Positions 39,707 to 49,953 of a stretch of DNA of 64,000 nucleotides are shown here, piece after piece. The notes under the pieces are model-generated. The model searched no databases. It was given only the letters and a program-made list of their open reading frames with translations, and was not told the DNA's origin. The DNA comes from Ensifer adhaerens (GTDB taxonomy: Bacteria > Pseudomonadota > Alphaproteobacteria > Rhizobiales > Rhizobiaceae). Where the stretch lies: contig NZ_LAZS01000014.1 in NCBI RefSeq assembly GCF_002007205.1, positions 310,001 to 374,000 on the forward strand. The letters run 5' to 3'. How positions within the stretch are numbered: the stretch's first letter is position 1; each line of letters starts with the position of its first letter. Position numbers and translations under genes: made by a program.

Positions 39707-39756
39707 TCCAAACACGATCCGCGCATCTCCCTGACGCGCGAGACTTCGCAAACTAT

Positions 39757-39786
39757 AAAGCCCGGTTCTCAGGAACCGGGCTTTTT
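39757..39786. terminator. Bidirectional terminator between convergent genes
   Basis: AAAGCCCGGTTC pairs with GAACCGGGCTTT around TCAG, followed by TT and preceded by ATA. It lies between the transglycosylase stop and the carbonic anhydrase stop. Confidence 0.85.
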
Positions 39787-39791
39787 GCTGG

Positions 39792-40445
39792 CTACATGCC
39801 CGGCCGGGAGAAGTCGCCGGTCGTGGGATCCATGACCCAGAGTTCGCCGGTCGAGATGTCGAACCAGGCGCCGTGCAGCTGCAGCTTGCCCTTGGCCTCA
39901 AGAATCTGAACGCAGGGGAAGGTGCGCAGATTGGCAAGCGAGTTGCGGATCGAAACGCGCTCGAGCGCACGCTGGCGCTCCGCCTGGGTCATGACGTCGT
40001 TGCTCTGGATCTGTTCGGCCGCCGGCTTCAGAAGGTGCATCCAGCGCCCGATGAAATCGCCCGGCGACAGGGGCTCGGCATCCGGATCGAGCGCCGCCTT
40101 GATACCGCCACAGCGGCCATGGCCCATGACGACGATATCGCTGACGCGCAGCGACTGAACGGCGAACTCCAGGGCCGCCGAAGTGGAGTGGTAATGACCA
40201 TCCGGCTCGTAGGGCGGCATGAGATTGGCAACGTTGCGCACGACGAAGAGTTCGCCCGGGCCGCTGTCGAAGATCGTTTCCGGCGCAGCGCGCGAGTCGC
40301 AACAGGCAATCACCATCGTCTTCGGCTTTTGACCGGTTTCCGCCAGCGCCTTGTAGCGTTTCTGCTGCTCGCTGAAGCGACCGTTCATGAAGTTGTGGTA
40401 GCCGTTCAGAAGATAGTCCGGAAAACGCTGCTGCTGCTTGTCCAT
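39792..40445 (-). CDS. Beta-class carbonic anhydrase
   Basis: A 217-residue zinc enzyme that interconverts CO2 and bicarbonate. Zinc ligands lie in ACCDSRAAPE and GHGRCGGIKAA, with the Asp-Arg pair in CDSR. The ATG at 40445 has GAGCGGAGCA upstream and gives the normal length; the longer frame adds 21 unrelated residues. It is a single gene ending at a shared terminator. Confidence 0.93.
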   Translation of the reverse strand: MDKQQQRFPDYLLNGYHNFMNGRFSEQQKRYKALAETGQKPKTMVIACCDSRAAPETIFDSGPGELFVVRNVANLMPPYEPDGHYHSTSAALEFAVQSLRVSDIVVMGHGRCGGIKAALDPDAEPLSPGDFIGRWMHLLKPAAEQIQSNDVMTQAERQRALERVSIRNSLANLRTFPCVQILEAKGKLQLHGAWFDISTGELWVMDPTTGDFSRPGM

Positions 40446-40574
40446 CGATTGCTCCGCTCGTGCTTCAGGGCGGCATGGCCGGCTTTCGCCCACCTGCGCC
40501 TCCGTCATGAAAATGATCGCGATCTAAAATTCAATCCACGATGCCATAGGGGTGGCGGTCCGTGAACAGCTTCT

Positions 40575-41456
40575 TCACTTGCGCCGCATCTGATTCGGAT
40601 GAACCAGCCGGCGCATCTGCACCATCGCCATTGGCGTCGATAGGCTCGATGCGTCCTGCTCGATGGTCAATTCATCCGCGCCGCGCTTGACGCTCCGCGC
40701 GATGATCTCAAATACGCTCGCCGTCGCCATCTGCAAGGCGCGTTCCTCTGAAAGTCCTTCAAGGATCCGGGCGAGAAACACCGCCGCCAACAGGTCGCCC
40801 GTGCCGTTCGGCGGGTTTTCGACCAGCCTATGTTCGGCGAGCAATGCGTAGTTTCCCGAGAGAAAAAGATTACCGGTCCCGCCGCTCATCATCGGCACGG
40901 CAGACGTTACCAGCACGCGGGACGGGCCGAGGCCGAGGGCAGCGTCAAGGATCGCCGTATTCGTTTCCAGCGTCGCGCCCGAGAGCCAGGCAAGCTCGTA
41001 GCGGTTCGGCGTCGCGAGATTTGCAAGTGGCAGCAACTGGTCGCGAATGGCAAAGGCCGTGGCTTCCGGAACATAGAGGCCGCCGGCGTCTCCGATCACG
41101 GGATCGCAGGCGTAGATCAGTTTCGGGTTGCGCTCCTTGAGCGCCGTCACCAGTCGGGCCACGCCTTCGGCCTGACCAGTCGAGCCGAGATAGCCGGAAA
41201 GCACCGCACGCACCTCGCCAACCCAGGGTGCTGCAATGAGATCATCGATCACCGAACCGAAGTCCTGGTCGGAAATGGCGACCCGCGTCGAGCGCCCATG
41301 GCCGGGGTGCCAGGGGAGTATGACGGTCGGAAGCGCCCAGACCGGATGCCCCAATGTCTCCAGCGCGAAGACCACGGCCCGGTTGCCGACCTTGCCGCGC
41401 ACGACATGGCTCGAGATGACGATGACGGCGCCGGGCAGGGAAGGCATTTCGGGCAT
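40575..41456 (-). CDS. pdxY: Pyridoxal kinase (PdxY-like)
   Basis: A 293-residue ribokinase-superfamily enzyme that phosphorylates pyridoxal in vitamin B6 salvage. SSHVVRGKVGNRAV near the start, DPVIGDAGGLYV in the middle and the catalytic loop NGTGDLLAAVFLA are diagnostic. The frame opens with TTG; ATG 41456 is the first methionine and ATG 41447 an alternative, and neither has a strong ribosome-binding site. It diverges from the glutamate dehydrogenase gene. Confidence 0.9.
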   Translation of the reverse strand: MPEMPSLPGAVIVISSHVVRGKVGNRAVVFALETLGHPVWALPTVILPWHPGHGRSTRVAISDQDFGSVIDDLIAAPWVGEVRAVLSGYLGSTGQAEGVARLVTALKERNPKLIYACDPVIGDAGGLYVPEATAFAIRDQLLPLANLATPNRYELAWLSGATLETNTAILDAALGLGPSRVLVTSAVPMMSGGTGNLFLSGNYALLAEHRLVENPPNGTGDLLAAVFLARILEGLSEERALQMATASVFEIIARSVKRGADELTIEQDASSLSTPMAMVQMRRLVHPNQMRRK

Positions 41457-41624
41457 CGACCAGTCCAATCCTACGATCTTAAAACTCTGTTCACCCGACT
41501 GTCACTGCCCTGTCAACAGGCGATGGCAGATCGGCTCCGTGGAAGCCTCTGGCGTTTTCGTGCTTTTTCTTCGATTTTCGAGCAATTTTCGCGAAATTAC
41601 CTTCGATTTAAATGGATTTAAGCT

Positions 41625-41640
41625 GTTTTCACGTGAAATT
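41625..41640. other. parS-like palindrome (12 of 16) upstream of glutamate dehydrogenase
   Basis: GTTTTCACGTGAAATT contains the perfect 12-bp palindrome TTTCACGTGAAA, the centre of parS, but differs in the four outer bases. It lies in an AT-rich 285-base leader between pdxY and the dehydrogenase gene. Confidence 0.4.
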
Positions 41641-41741
41641 CTCCGATTTTGGGCTCGATTTTGCCGAAATCGGCGTAAAAAGCGGTCGCCATTAGCCATG
41701 GTTCTGATAGGGTTTGGCCTATCATGAATGGGAGAGACTTC

Positions 41742-44700
41742 ATGGGCGTGAAATACAATCCGAAGCGGGACAGACACATCGACGCAGCGAAGGCGGCCGC
41801 CATCAAACTGGGCGTCGAGGCGCTTGCGCCGGAAATCCTCTTCGGTGGGGCCAGCAACGATGACCTCGATCTTTATTCGGCGGACATGCTGGCGCTGACG
41901 GCCGCCCATGCCTATCAGGAACTCGCCCGCTGGGATGGCGGCAAGCCGCAGGTTTCCGTCGAAACCGTCGCCGGCGTAGCACCTGGCGGCACCGAGGTGT
42001 CGATCATCGCGGTCACCGAACGCAACATGCCGTTCCTCTATGATTCGGTCATGGGGGAAATAACGAGCACCCACCGCGACATTCATCTTGCGATCCACCC
42101 GATCCTGGTCAAGGAACCGGGCAAGCCGGCAAAGCTCTTCGATCCCGAAGAGGAAAGCGATCCGTCGCACCGCGTCAGCCATATCCAGATCCACCTGACG
42201 AAGCTGGCCCCCGTCGAGGCCGAACAGCTCAGCAACCGCATTCGCGACGTGCTGGAGCAGGTGCACCAGGCCGTGCACGACTGGCCAGCGATGACCGCGC
42301 TGCTCGATCATGCGATGCAGGAGCTGGAGGCCTATAACGCCTCGCGCAAGAAGAGCGACCGCGACGAGGCGCTCGCCTTCCTCCGCTGGCTGCGCGACAA
42401 CAACTTCACCTTCCTCGGCATGCGCGAATACACCTATTCCGGCAAGGGCGGAAAGGCGATGGTCGAGCGCGGCAAGGGCAGAGGCCTCGGCATGCTCTCC
42501 AATCCCGATGTGCGCGTGCTGCGCCAGGGCAAGGACGCGGTGCTGACCACGCCGGAAATTCTCGCCTTCCTCGAAAGCCCGGATTTCCTGATCGTCACCA
42601 AGGCCAACGTCAAATCGGTCGTCCATCGCCGCGCCTACATGGACTATATCGGCGTCAAGCGTTTCGACGCCGATGGCAACGTCGCCGGCGAACTGCGCAT
42701 CGTCGGCCTGTTCACCTCCTCGGCCTATACCCGCCAGGCGGCCGAGATCCCGCTTTTGCGCCACAAGATCGAGAAGATCGTCGATCACTTCGGCTACGAT
42801 CCGCAGAGCCATTCCGGCAAGATGCTGGACAACACGCTGGAATCCTATCCGCGCGACGATCTCTTCCAGATCGACGTCGGCCTGCTTGCCGCCTTCTGCG
42901 AACAGATCAACGAGCTCGGCGATCGGCCGCGCATCCGCGTGCTGCCGCGCATCGACCATTTCGACCGCTTCGTCTCGGTCATCGTCTTCGTGCCGCGCGA
43001 ACAGTACGATTCGGATGTGCGCGAGAAGATCGGCGATTACCTGAAGACGGTCTATGACGGCCGCGTCTCCGCCTACTACCCGGCCTTCCCGGAGGGCGGC
43101 CTTGCCCGCGTCCACTTCATCATCGGCCGCTCCGCCGGCAAGACGCCGCGCATTCCGCAGGCCAAGCTCGAAGAAGCGGTTCGCGGCATCGTCACCCGCT
43201 GGATCGACCGGTTCGACCTGCTCGCCCGCAAGGACGGCATCGAACTCGACGTCGACAACGCCTACCAGTCGTTCTTCACGCCGGCGGAAGCCTATGCAGA
43301 CCTCTCGGATATCGCCGCCTGCAAGGGCCCGGATCCGATCCGGATCTCGTTCTACAACTATCCGCGCGCCGTCACCCGCCCGGATACGGCGGAACTCAAG
43401 ATCTTCCATGCCGGCGAGCCCGTGTCGCTGTCGCGCCGCGTGCCGCTGCTCGAAAACCTCGGCTTCCGGGTGATCAGCGAACAGACCTACGACATCGGCG
43501 TCAACGCTCACGGCGAAGAGCAGCGCAAGGTCGTGTTGCACGACATGGAGCTGATCCACCGTGACGGCCACGCGCTGAACCTCGACAAGAGCGGTCAGGC
43601 TCTTGAGGAAGCCTTCCTCGCTGCCTGGAACGGCACCATCGAGGACGACAACTTCAATCGGCTGATCCTGCTTGCGGGCCTCAATGCCCGCGAAGTGACG
43701 GTGCTGCGCGCCTATGCCCGCTATCTGCGCCAGGCCGGGATCACCTATTCTCAAGGCTATATCGCCGACACGCTGAACAAGTATCCGGCGATTGCCGCCG
43801 ATATCTTCAAGCTCTTCGTGACCCGCATGGATCCGAAGCTCGAGGAAAAGCCGCGCGCCAAGAAGTGCAACGCCCTGCTTTCGGCGATCGAGGACGCGCT
43901 GTCAGCCGTTCCGAGCCTCGACGAAGACCGGATTCTCCGCCGCTACGTCAACGCGATCGAAGCGACGCTCCGGACCAACTACTTCCAGCATGACGCCGAC
44001 GGCAAGCCGCGCGCGGTCCTCGCCTTCAAGCTCGACCCGAAGGCACTCGACGGCCTGCCGGAACCGCACCCGTTCCGCGAAATCTTCGTCTACGGCACCG
44101 AGGTCGAAGGCGTGCACCTGCGCTTCGGCAAGGTCGCCCGCGGCGGCCTGCGCTGGTCGGACCGCGCCCAGGACTACCGCACGGAAGTGCTCGGCCTCGT
44201 GAAGGCCCAGCAGGTGAAGAACGCCGTTATCGTGCCCGTGGGCGCCAAGGGCGGTTTCTATCCGAAGCTGCTTCCGGTGGGCGGCACCCGCGACGAAGTG
44301 TTCAAGGCCGGCACCGAGGCCTACAAGACCTTCATTCGCACGCTGCTGTCGGTCACTGACAACATCGTCGGCCAGGACGTCGTGCCGCCGGCCGACACGC
44401 TGCGCCACGACGGCGACGATCCCTACTTCGTCGTTGCCGCCGACAAGGGCACTGCGACCTTCTCCGACACGGCCAACGGCCTGGCGCAGGAAGCGGGCTT
44501 CTGGCTCGACGACGCGTTCGCTTCGGGCGGTTCCGCCGGCTATGACCATAAGAAGATGGGCATCACCGCCCGCGGCGCCTGGGAGACCGTCAAGCGCCAC
44601 TTCCGCGAGATGGACATCGACATCCAGACGACGCCCTTCACGGTTGCCGGCGTCGGCGACATGTCCGGCGACGTCTTCGGCAACGGCATGCTGCTCTCGG

Positions 44701-46535
44701 AAAAGATCCGCCTGATTGCGGCCTTTGACCACCGCGACATCATCATCGACCCGAATCCGGATATCGATGCCTCCTTCGCCGAGCGCAAGCGCATGTTCGA
44801 CCTGCCGCGCTCGAGTTGGCAGGACTATGACCGCAAGACGCTTTCCGCGGGCGCGATGATCATCTCGCGCGCCGAAAAGTCGGTGACGCTGACGCCTGAG
44901 GCGATGGCCGCGATCGGCCTCGACAAGGCGAAGGCGACGCCCTTCGAGATCATGAATGCGATCCTGAAGAGCCAGGTCGACCTGCTCTGGTTCGGCGGTA
45001 TCGGCACCTATGTGCGCGGCAGCAACGAGACGGATGCGGAAGTGGGCGACCGCGCCAACGACGCCATCCGCGTCGCGGCCGAAGAAGTTCGCGCCCGCGT
45101 CATCGGTGAAGGCGCCAACCTCGGCGTCACCCAGAAGGGCCGCATCGGCTTCGGCCTCAACGGCGGCCGCTGCAACTCGGATGCCATCGACAACTCGGCC
45201 GGCGTCAACTCCTCCGACGTCGAGGTCAACATCAAGATCGCGCTTGCGTCCGCCATGCGCGACGGCCGCCTGACGCGGCCGAAGCGCAACACGCTGCTGG
45301 CCTCGATGACCGAGGAAGTCGGCCATCTGGTGCTGCGCAACAACTACGAGCAATCGCTGGCGATCTCGCTGACCGCCATGCAGGGCCTCGGCAACCGCAC
45401 GACGCTTGGCCGGCTCATGACCCGGCTCGAGGCCGACGGCCATCTCAACCGCAAGGTCGAGACTCTGCCGACCGACCAGGCGATGACCGAGCGCTACCAG
45501 GCGGGCAAACCCTTGACCCGCGCCGAGATCGGCGTGCTCGTCTCCTACTCCAAGCTCGTTCTCTTCGATGAGCTGATTGCGAGCGAACTGCCCGACGATC
45601 CGTACTTCACGGCAACGCTCGAGCGTTACTTCCCGGGCAAGATGCGCAAGTCCTATGCCGGCGACATCCACGGTCACCGCCTGCGCCGCGAAATCATCGC
45701 GACGATCCTCGCCAACGAGGTCATCAATCGCGGTGGCCCGGCCTTCGTCTCGACCCTGACGGATGCCACCGGCTTCCTGTCGGCCGACGTCGTCAAGGCC
45801 GCGGTTCTGGCGCTCGACGGCTTCGACCTGCCGCGGATCTATGACGAGATCGACGCGCTCGACAACAAGATCGGCGGCGGCCTGCAAAACGTCCTCTACC
45901 AGGAGGTCGGCCGCATCTTCACGCTCGTCACCGAGCGGGCGCTGCGCACCCATGCGGCGACCGGCTCGGTCTCCGAGGCCGTTTCGCGCCTCGGTGACGG
46001 CCTGCAGAAGCTGCGTGCGACCATGCGCACCGCAGTCTCCGGCGAGAGCGCCGAAGAAGCCCGGCTGAAGACAGCAGCCTTCGTCGAGGGTGGCGTCCCG
46101 GCCAAGCTCGCCGAGGAGATTTCGGAACTGGCGCTGATGACGCTGGTACCCGAGATCATGCAGATTGCCTCCGAAACCGGCGAGACGTTGAGCCGCACGG
46201 CGCAGGGTTACTTCGCCGTCACCGATACGCTCCGCATCAACCGGTTGCTAGCTGCGTCCGATCGCGTTCCGGCAACCGAGCAGTTCGAGGCGATGGCTCT
46301 GTCGCGCGCCGTATCCGATATCGCCGCCGCACGGCGGGATATCACCGCGGCAGCCCTGCGCGAGCAGAAGAAGGAGCGCAATCCGGTTGCCGCCTGGGAA
46401 GAAAGCGAACGCGTTCGTGTCGCCCAGGCGACCGGCCAGCTGCGGCTCCTGACCGAGAAGGGTGAAACCACGCTCGCCAAGATCACCGTTGCTGCGGGGC
46501 TGCTCAACGACCTCGCGCGCGGAAGGGCGAAGTAA
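41742..46535 (+). CDS. NAD-specific glutamate dehydrogenase, large (GDH-180) type
   Basis: A 1597-residue enzyme converting glutamate and NAD to 2-oxoglutarate, ammonia and NADH. The N-terminal half carries ACT-like regulatory regions; the catalytic domain lies around residues 770-1230, with KGGFYPK for substrate binding, FTVAGVGDMSGDVFGNGML, and GEGANLGVTQ. Size and motifs match the class found in Caulobacter, Pseudomonas and Sinorhizobium. ATG 41742 follows GGGAGAG at six bases and is preferred over ATG 41724. It is usually a catabolic enzyme, which suits the amino-acid breakdown genes in this window. No frameshift is seen over its whole length. Confidence 0.95.
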   Translation: MGVKYNPKRDRHIDAAKAAAIKLGVEALAPEILFGGASNDDLDLYSADMLALTAAHAYQELARWDGGKPQVSVETVAGVAPGGTEVSIIAVTERNMPFLYDSVMGEITSTHRDIHLAIHPILVKEPGKPAKLFDPEEESDPSHRVSHIQIHLTKLAPVEAEQLSNRIRDVLEQVHQAVHDWPAMTALLDHAMQELEAYNASRKKSDRDEALAFLRWLRDNNFTFLGMREYTYSGKGGKAMVERGKGRGLGMLSNPDVRVLRQGKDAVLTTPEILAFLESPDFLIVTKANVKSVVHRRAYMDYIGVKRFDADGNVAGELRIVGLFTSSAYTRQAAEIPLLRHKIEKIVDHFGYDPQSHSGKMLDNTLESYPRDDLFQIDVGLLAAFCEQINELGDRPRIRVLPRIDHFDRFVSVIVFVPREQYDSDVREKIGDYLKTVYDGRVSAYYPAFPEGGLARVHFIIGRSAGKTPRIPQAKLEEAVRGIVTRWIDRFDLLARKDGIELDVDNAYQSFFTPAEAYADLSDIAACKGPDPIRISFYNYPRAVTRPDTAELKIFHAGEPVSLSRRVPLLENLGFRVISEQTYDIGVNAHGEEQRKVVLHDMELIHRDGHALNLDKSGQALEEAFLAAWNGTIEDDNFNRLILLAGLNAREVTVLRAYARYLRQAGITYSQGYIADTLNKYPAIAADIFKLFVTRMDPKLEEKPRAKKCNALLSAIEDALSAVPSLDEDRILRRYVNAIEATLRTNYFQHDADGKPRAVLAFKLDPKALDGLPEPHPFREIFVYGTEVEGVHLRFGKVARGGLRWSDRAQDYRTEVLGLVKAQQVKNAVIVPVGAKGGFYPKLLPVGGTRDEVFKAGTEAYKTFIRTLLSVTDNIVGQDVVPPADTLRHDGDDPYFVVAADKGTATFSDTANGLAQEAGFWLDDAFASGGSAGYDHKKMGITARGAWETVKRHFREMDIDIQTTPFTVAGVGDMSGDVFGNGMLLSEKIRLIAAFDHRDIIIDPNPDIDASFAERKRMFDLPRSSWQDYDRKTLSAGAMIISRAEKSVTLTPEAMAAIGLDKAKATPFEIMNAILKSQVDLLWFGGIGTYVRGSNETDAEVGDRANDAIRVAAEEVRARVIGEGANLGVTQKGRIGFGLNGGRCNSDAIDNSAGVNSSDVEVNIKIALASAMRDGRLTRPKRNTLLASMTEEVGHLVLRNNYEQSLAISLTAMQGLGNRTTLGRLMTRLEADGHLNRKVETLPTDQAMTERYQAGKPLTRAEIGVLVSYSKLVLFDELIASELPDDPYFTATLERYFPGKMRKSYAGDIHGHRLRREIIATILANEVINRGGPAFVSTLTDATGFLSADVVKAAVLALDGFDLPRIYDEIDALDNKIGGGLQNVLYQEVGRIFTLVTERALRTHAATGSVSEAVSRLGDGLQKLRATMRTAVSGESAEEARLKTAAFVEGGVPAKLAEEISELALMTLVPEIMQIASETGETLSRTAQGYFAVTDTLRINRLLAASDRVPATEQFEAMALSRAVSDIAAARRDITAAALREQKKERNPVAAWEESERVRVAQATGQLRLLTEKGETTLAKITVAAGLLNDLARGRAK

Positions 46536-46548
46536 CAGGACGAAAAAA

Positions 46549-46573
46549 GATGCGGGCATTTTTCGCCCGCATC
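46549..46573 (+). terminator. Hairpin after glutamate dehydrogenase
   Basis: GATGCGGGC pairs perfectly with GCCCGCATC around ATTTTTC, 13 bases after the stop. The downstream T content is low. Confidence 0.6.
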
Positions 46574-46665
46574 CGGTTCCAGACCTTTCGGAATCGGTTC
46601 AATTGAAGATAGGCTGCGCCGCGCGTTCGAGGGGACGCGCGGCGCAGTCGTTTCGGGAGGGGACC

Positions 46666-48093
46666 TTGCAGATTTCGGCCGAAAAGACTGAGGACCAACC
46701 GCGCGCGTCACGCGCGGGCATAGCCGGCTGGATGCTGTTCGACTGGGCGGCGCAACCCTTCTTCACGGTCATCACCACCTTCATCTTCGGTCCCTATTTC
46801 GTCTCTAGGCTGACCGAGGATCACGCGCTCGGCCAGGCGATGTGGGGCTATACGCTCACCGTTTCCGGCATCATCATCGCGGTCCTCTCTCCCGTGCTCG
46901 GCTCGATCGCCGACGCGACCGGGCCGCGAAAACCCTGGATCGCCTTCTTCGCGGTCATCAAGATCGTATCGCTGGCTATGCTCTGGTTTGCTGCCCCCGG
47001 CTCGCCGATCCTCTATCCCGCGATCTTCATGATCCTGGCGACGGTCGCAGCGGAGTTCTCGATCGTCTTCAACGATTCGATGATGCCCCGCCTTGTGCCG
47101 GAGAAGGACGTGGGGCGCATTTCCAACATCGCCTGGGGCCTCGGTTACCTCGGCGGCATGCTCGTGCTGATCGCCGTCGTGGCGCTGCTGGCCGGCAGTC
47201 CCGAAGACGGAAAGACGGCGGCCGGCATCGACCCGCTATTCGGTCTCGATCCGGCAACGGGAGAGGATGCGCGCATCACCGGACCGATCTCCGCCATTTG
47301 GTACCTCGTCTTCATCCTGCCGATGTTCCTGTTCACCCCGGATGCGGCCAAGGCGACCATGTCCCTCGGCAAGGCCACCACAACGGGCCTCAGGGAGCTC
47401 AAGGGCACGCTCGTCGAACTGAAGCAGCGGTCCGGCATCCTGCGCTTCCTGATCGCGCGTATGGTCTTCCAGGATGGTGTCAACGGGCTCTTGGCTCTCG
47501 GCGGCACCTTCGCCGCCGCCATGTTTGGCTGGAGGACGCTGGAGCTCGGCATATACGGCATCATCCTCAACGTCGTCGCGATCGGCGGCTGCCTCTGCGC
47601 AAGCTGGCTCGATGCCCATCTTGGCTCCAAGAGGATCGTCACCGCCAGCCTGATCTGCCTGATCCTGGCGACGATCGGTATCGTCTCGACAGGGCCGGGC
47701 TTCACGCTTTTCGGCCTCATGCCGCTGTCAACGGAGGATTCCGGCGCCCTGTTCGGCACGGCTGCCGAAAAGGCCTATATCCTCTATGGCCTCCTGGTCG
47801 GCATCGCCTTCGGCCCGGTGCAGGCCTCGTCGCGCTCCTATCTCGCCCGCAGCGTTAGCCTGGACGAAGCCGGGCGCTACTTCGGCCTCTATGCGCTGTC
47901 CGGCCGTGCCACTTCGTTCCTCGCCCCCGCATCGGTCGCCACGATCACCCTTGCCACGGGCTCGGCGAGGATCGGCATGATGGCGCTCATCGCCTTTCTG
48001 GTGATCGGCCTGCTGATCCTGTTGCGCACGCCCTATCCGGCAGACGACGGCCGCAAAAAAGCCGCCGCATCCTTCGGACGCGACGGCTTCTGA
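46666..48093 (+). CDS. MFS transporter, UMF1/Atg22-like
   Basis: A 475-residue transporter with about 12 transmembrane segments. GWMLFDWAAQPFFTVITTF at TM1 and GSIADATGPRKPW in the first loop define the UMF1 (vacuolar Atg22-like) family. The longest frame begins inside the glutamate dehydrogenase gene; a TTG at 46666 preceded by GGGAGGGG at good spacing gives the normal N-terminus. The substrate is unknown; Atg22 exports amino acids from vacuoles. The end of the gene contains the terminator of the convergent purH gene. Confidence 0.85.
   Translation: MQISAEKTEDQPRASRAGIAGWMLFDWAAQPFFTVITTFIFGPYFVSRLTEDHALGQAMWGYTLTVSGIIIAVLSPVLGSIADATGPRKPWIAFFAVIKIVSLAMLWFAAPGSPILYPAIFMILATVAAEFSIVFNDSMMPRLVPEKDVGRISNIAWGLGYLGGMLVLIAVVALLAGSPEDGKTAAGIDPLFGLDPATGEDARITGPISAIWYLVFILPMFLFTPDAAKATMSLGKATTTGLRELKGTLVELKQRSGILRFLIARMVFQDGVNGLLALGGTFAAAMFGWRTLELGIYGIILNVVAIGGCLCASWLDAHLGSKRIVTASLICLILATIGIVSTGPGFTLFGLMPLSTEDSGALFGTAAEKAYILYGLLVGIAFGPVQASSRSYLARSVSLDEAGRYFGLYALSGRATSFLAPASVATITLATGSARIGMMALIAFLVIGLLILLRTPYPADDGRKKAAASFGRDGF
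48055..48090 (-). terminator. purH terminator embedded in the 3' end of the UMF1 gene
   Basis: Read on the minus strand, GCCGTCGCGTCC pairs with GGATGCGGCGGC (two wobble pairs) around GAAG and is followed by TTTTTTGCGG. It lies about 55 bases after the purH stop, wholly inside the last codons of the convergent transporter gene. Confidence 0.7.
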
Positions 48094-48142
48094 CTGTCCG
48101 TGCCTAATCCGGGACAGGCGCCTGAGCCAGCCCCGAACGATA

Positions 48143-49753
48143 TCAGTGCCGGAAGTGGCGCATGCCGGTGAAGACCATGGCGACACCATGTTCGTCGGCA
48201 GCGGCAATCACTTCTTCATCGCGCATCGAGCCCCCTGGCTGGATGACGGCGGTGGCGCCGGCGGCGATCGCCGAGAGCAGACCATCGGCAAACGGCAGGA
48301 AGGCTTCGGAGGCAACAGCGGATCCCTTGGTGAGCGGCGTTGCGAGACCCAGCGCCTTCGCCGCTTCTTCGGCCTTGATCGCCGCGATGCGGGCGGAATC
48401 GACGCGGCTCATCTGGCCGGCGCCGATGCCGGCCGTCTGGCCGTCCTTGGCGTAGACGATCGCATTCGACTTCACGTGCTTGGCCACCTTGAAGGCGAAC
48501 TTCATGTCTTCGAGTTCCTGGGCCGTCGGCGCACGCTTGGTGACGACCTTAAGCTCGAGGTCCTCGACCATGCCGTTGTCGCGCGTCTGCACCAGCAGGC
48601 CGCCCGAGACGGTCTTGGCCGCAAGGCCCGGGATGCGCGGATCCGGCAGGCCGCCGGTCGCAAGCAGGCGCAGGTTCGGCTTGCGGGCGATTACGGCCTT
48701 GGCCGCGTCGCTGACCGAGGGAGCAATGATCACTTCGGTAAAGAGCTTGACGATCTCTTCGGCCGTTTCCGCATCGAGCTCCTGGTTGAGCGCAATGATG
48801 CCGCCGAAGGCCGAGGTGGAATCGCAGGCGAGCGCCCGGCGATAGGCTTCGGCAAGCGTCGGTGCAGTCGCAACGCCGCAGGGGTTGGCATGCTTGATGA
48901 TCGCGACCGCCGGTGCCTTCTCAGGCAGGAACTCGCCGACGAGCTCGAAAGCGGCATCCGTGTCGTTGATGTTGTTGTAGGAAAGCTGCTTGCCCTGAAG
49001 CAGGGTGGCGGTGGCGACGCCCGGACGGTTCTCGCCCGTCAGATAGAATCCGGCCTTCTGATGCGGGTTTTCGCCGTAGCGCATTTCTTCCTTCAAGACG
49101 CCGCCGATCACCCGGTGACGCGGCATCGGGGTGTCGAGCGCTTCGGCAAACCAGTTGGAGATGGCTGCGTCGTAGGCCGCGGTGCGGGCATAGGCCTTGG
49201 CGGCCATCTTCTGGCGGAAGGCATAGGTCGTCTTGCCCGAGGCAAGCTCTTCGAGCAGCACCGGATAGTCGGCCGGGTCGGTGACGATCGTCACATAGGC
49301 ATGGTTCTTGGCCGAGGCGCGGATCATGGCCGGGCCGCCGATGTCGATGTTTTCGACCGTCGTCGGGTAATCGCCGCCCTGCGCGCGGACTTCCTCGAAG
49401 GGATAGAGATTGATGATCGCGAGATCGATGGCGGTGATGCCATGCGTCGACATGGCGGCAACGTGATCGGCATCGTCGCGGATCGCCAGCAGGCCGCCGT
49501 GAACGCTCGGATGCAGCGTCTTGACGCGGCCGTCCATGACCTCGGGGAAGCCGGTCAGTTCGGAAACGTCGCTCACCGGAAGGCCGGCCTCCGAGAGTGC
49601 CTTGTGCGTGCCGCCGGTCGAAACGAGCCTGATGCCCTTTTCGTGAAGGGCGCGCGCGAGCTCGACGACACCCGTCTTGTCGGAGACGGAGAGGAGGGCG
49701 GTGCGGACCGTAACCTCGTTCGGGGCGGGGATTTTCTTGGAGGCGACAGCCAC
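48143..49753 (-). CDS. purH: Bifunctional AICAR formyltransferase/IMP cyclohydrolase
   Basis: A 536-residue enzyme for the last two steps of IMP synthesis. The N-terminal IMP cyclohydrolase domain has [23 protein letters not shown] and [14 protein letters not shown]; the C-terminal formyltransferase domain has [11 protein letters not shown] and [28 protein letters not shown] at 49753 sits seven bases from AAAGGAG and yields the expected MAVASKK start; an ATG two codons earlier is too close to that site. It is a stand-alone unit. Confidence 0.95.
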   Translation of the reverse strand: MAVASKKIPAPNEVTVRTALLSVSDKTGVVELARALHEKGIRLVSTGGTHKALSEAGLPVSDVSELTGFPEVMDGRVKTLHPSVHGGLLAIRDDADHVAAMSTHGITAIDLAIINLYPFEEVRAQGGDYPTTVENIDIGGPAMIRASAKNHAYVTIVTDPADYPVLLEELASGKTTYAFRQKMAAKAYARTAAYDAAISNWFAEALDTPMPRHRVIGGVLKEEMRYGENPHQKAGFYLTGENRPGVATATLLQGKQLSYNNINDTDAAFELVGEFLPEKAPAVAIIKHANPCGVATAPTLAEAYRRALACDSTSAFGGIIALNQELDAETAEEIVKLFTEVIIAPSVSDAAKAVIARKPNLRLLATGGLPDPRIPGLAAKTVSGGLLVQTRDNGMVEDLELKVVTKRAPTAQELEDMKFAFKVAKHVKSNAIVYAKDGQTAGIGAGQMSRVDSARIAAIKAEEAAKALGLATPLTKGSAVASEAFLPFADGLLSAIAAGATAVIQPGGSMRDEEVIAAADEHGVAMVFTGMRHFRH

Positions 49754-49873
49754 AACCATGCTCCTTTGGCGGCGCCGGACGCCCCGGGAGGAAGCTCCGG
49801 CGGTTGAGATGGCTGCCCGTTAGCATAGCTTGCCGGGCGAAGGAACCTCGCCGGCCCCGAAGATCGCGATGAT

Positions 49874-49894
49874 TTTGGATCGGATCGATCCAAA
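49874..49894. promoter_or_regulatory. 9-3-9 inverted repeat upstream of purH
   Basis: TTTGGATCG and CGATCCAAA are perfect inverted arms separated by GAT, about 120 bases before purH and 60 after the heparinase-like gene. No T-run follows in either direction, so an operator is as likely as a weak terminator. Confidence 0.4.
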
Positions 49895-49953
49895 GTCATC
49901 GATGATCGCTCCAGATACGCGAGCGGAAAACGCCAGGCGCTTTTACAAGCAGC

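Noticed and set aside
41502-45953. Long minus-strand frames (750 and 683 codons) opposite the glutamate dehydrogenase gene
   Set aside because: They are antisense shadows of a high-GC gene with clear family motifs. Their translations show no recognisable domain and repetitive Arg/Asp/Val composition.
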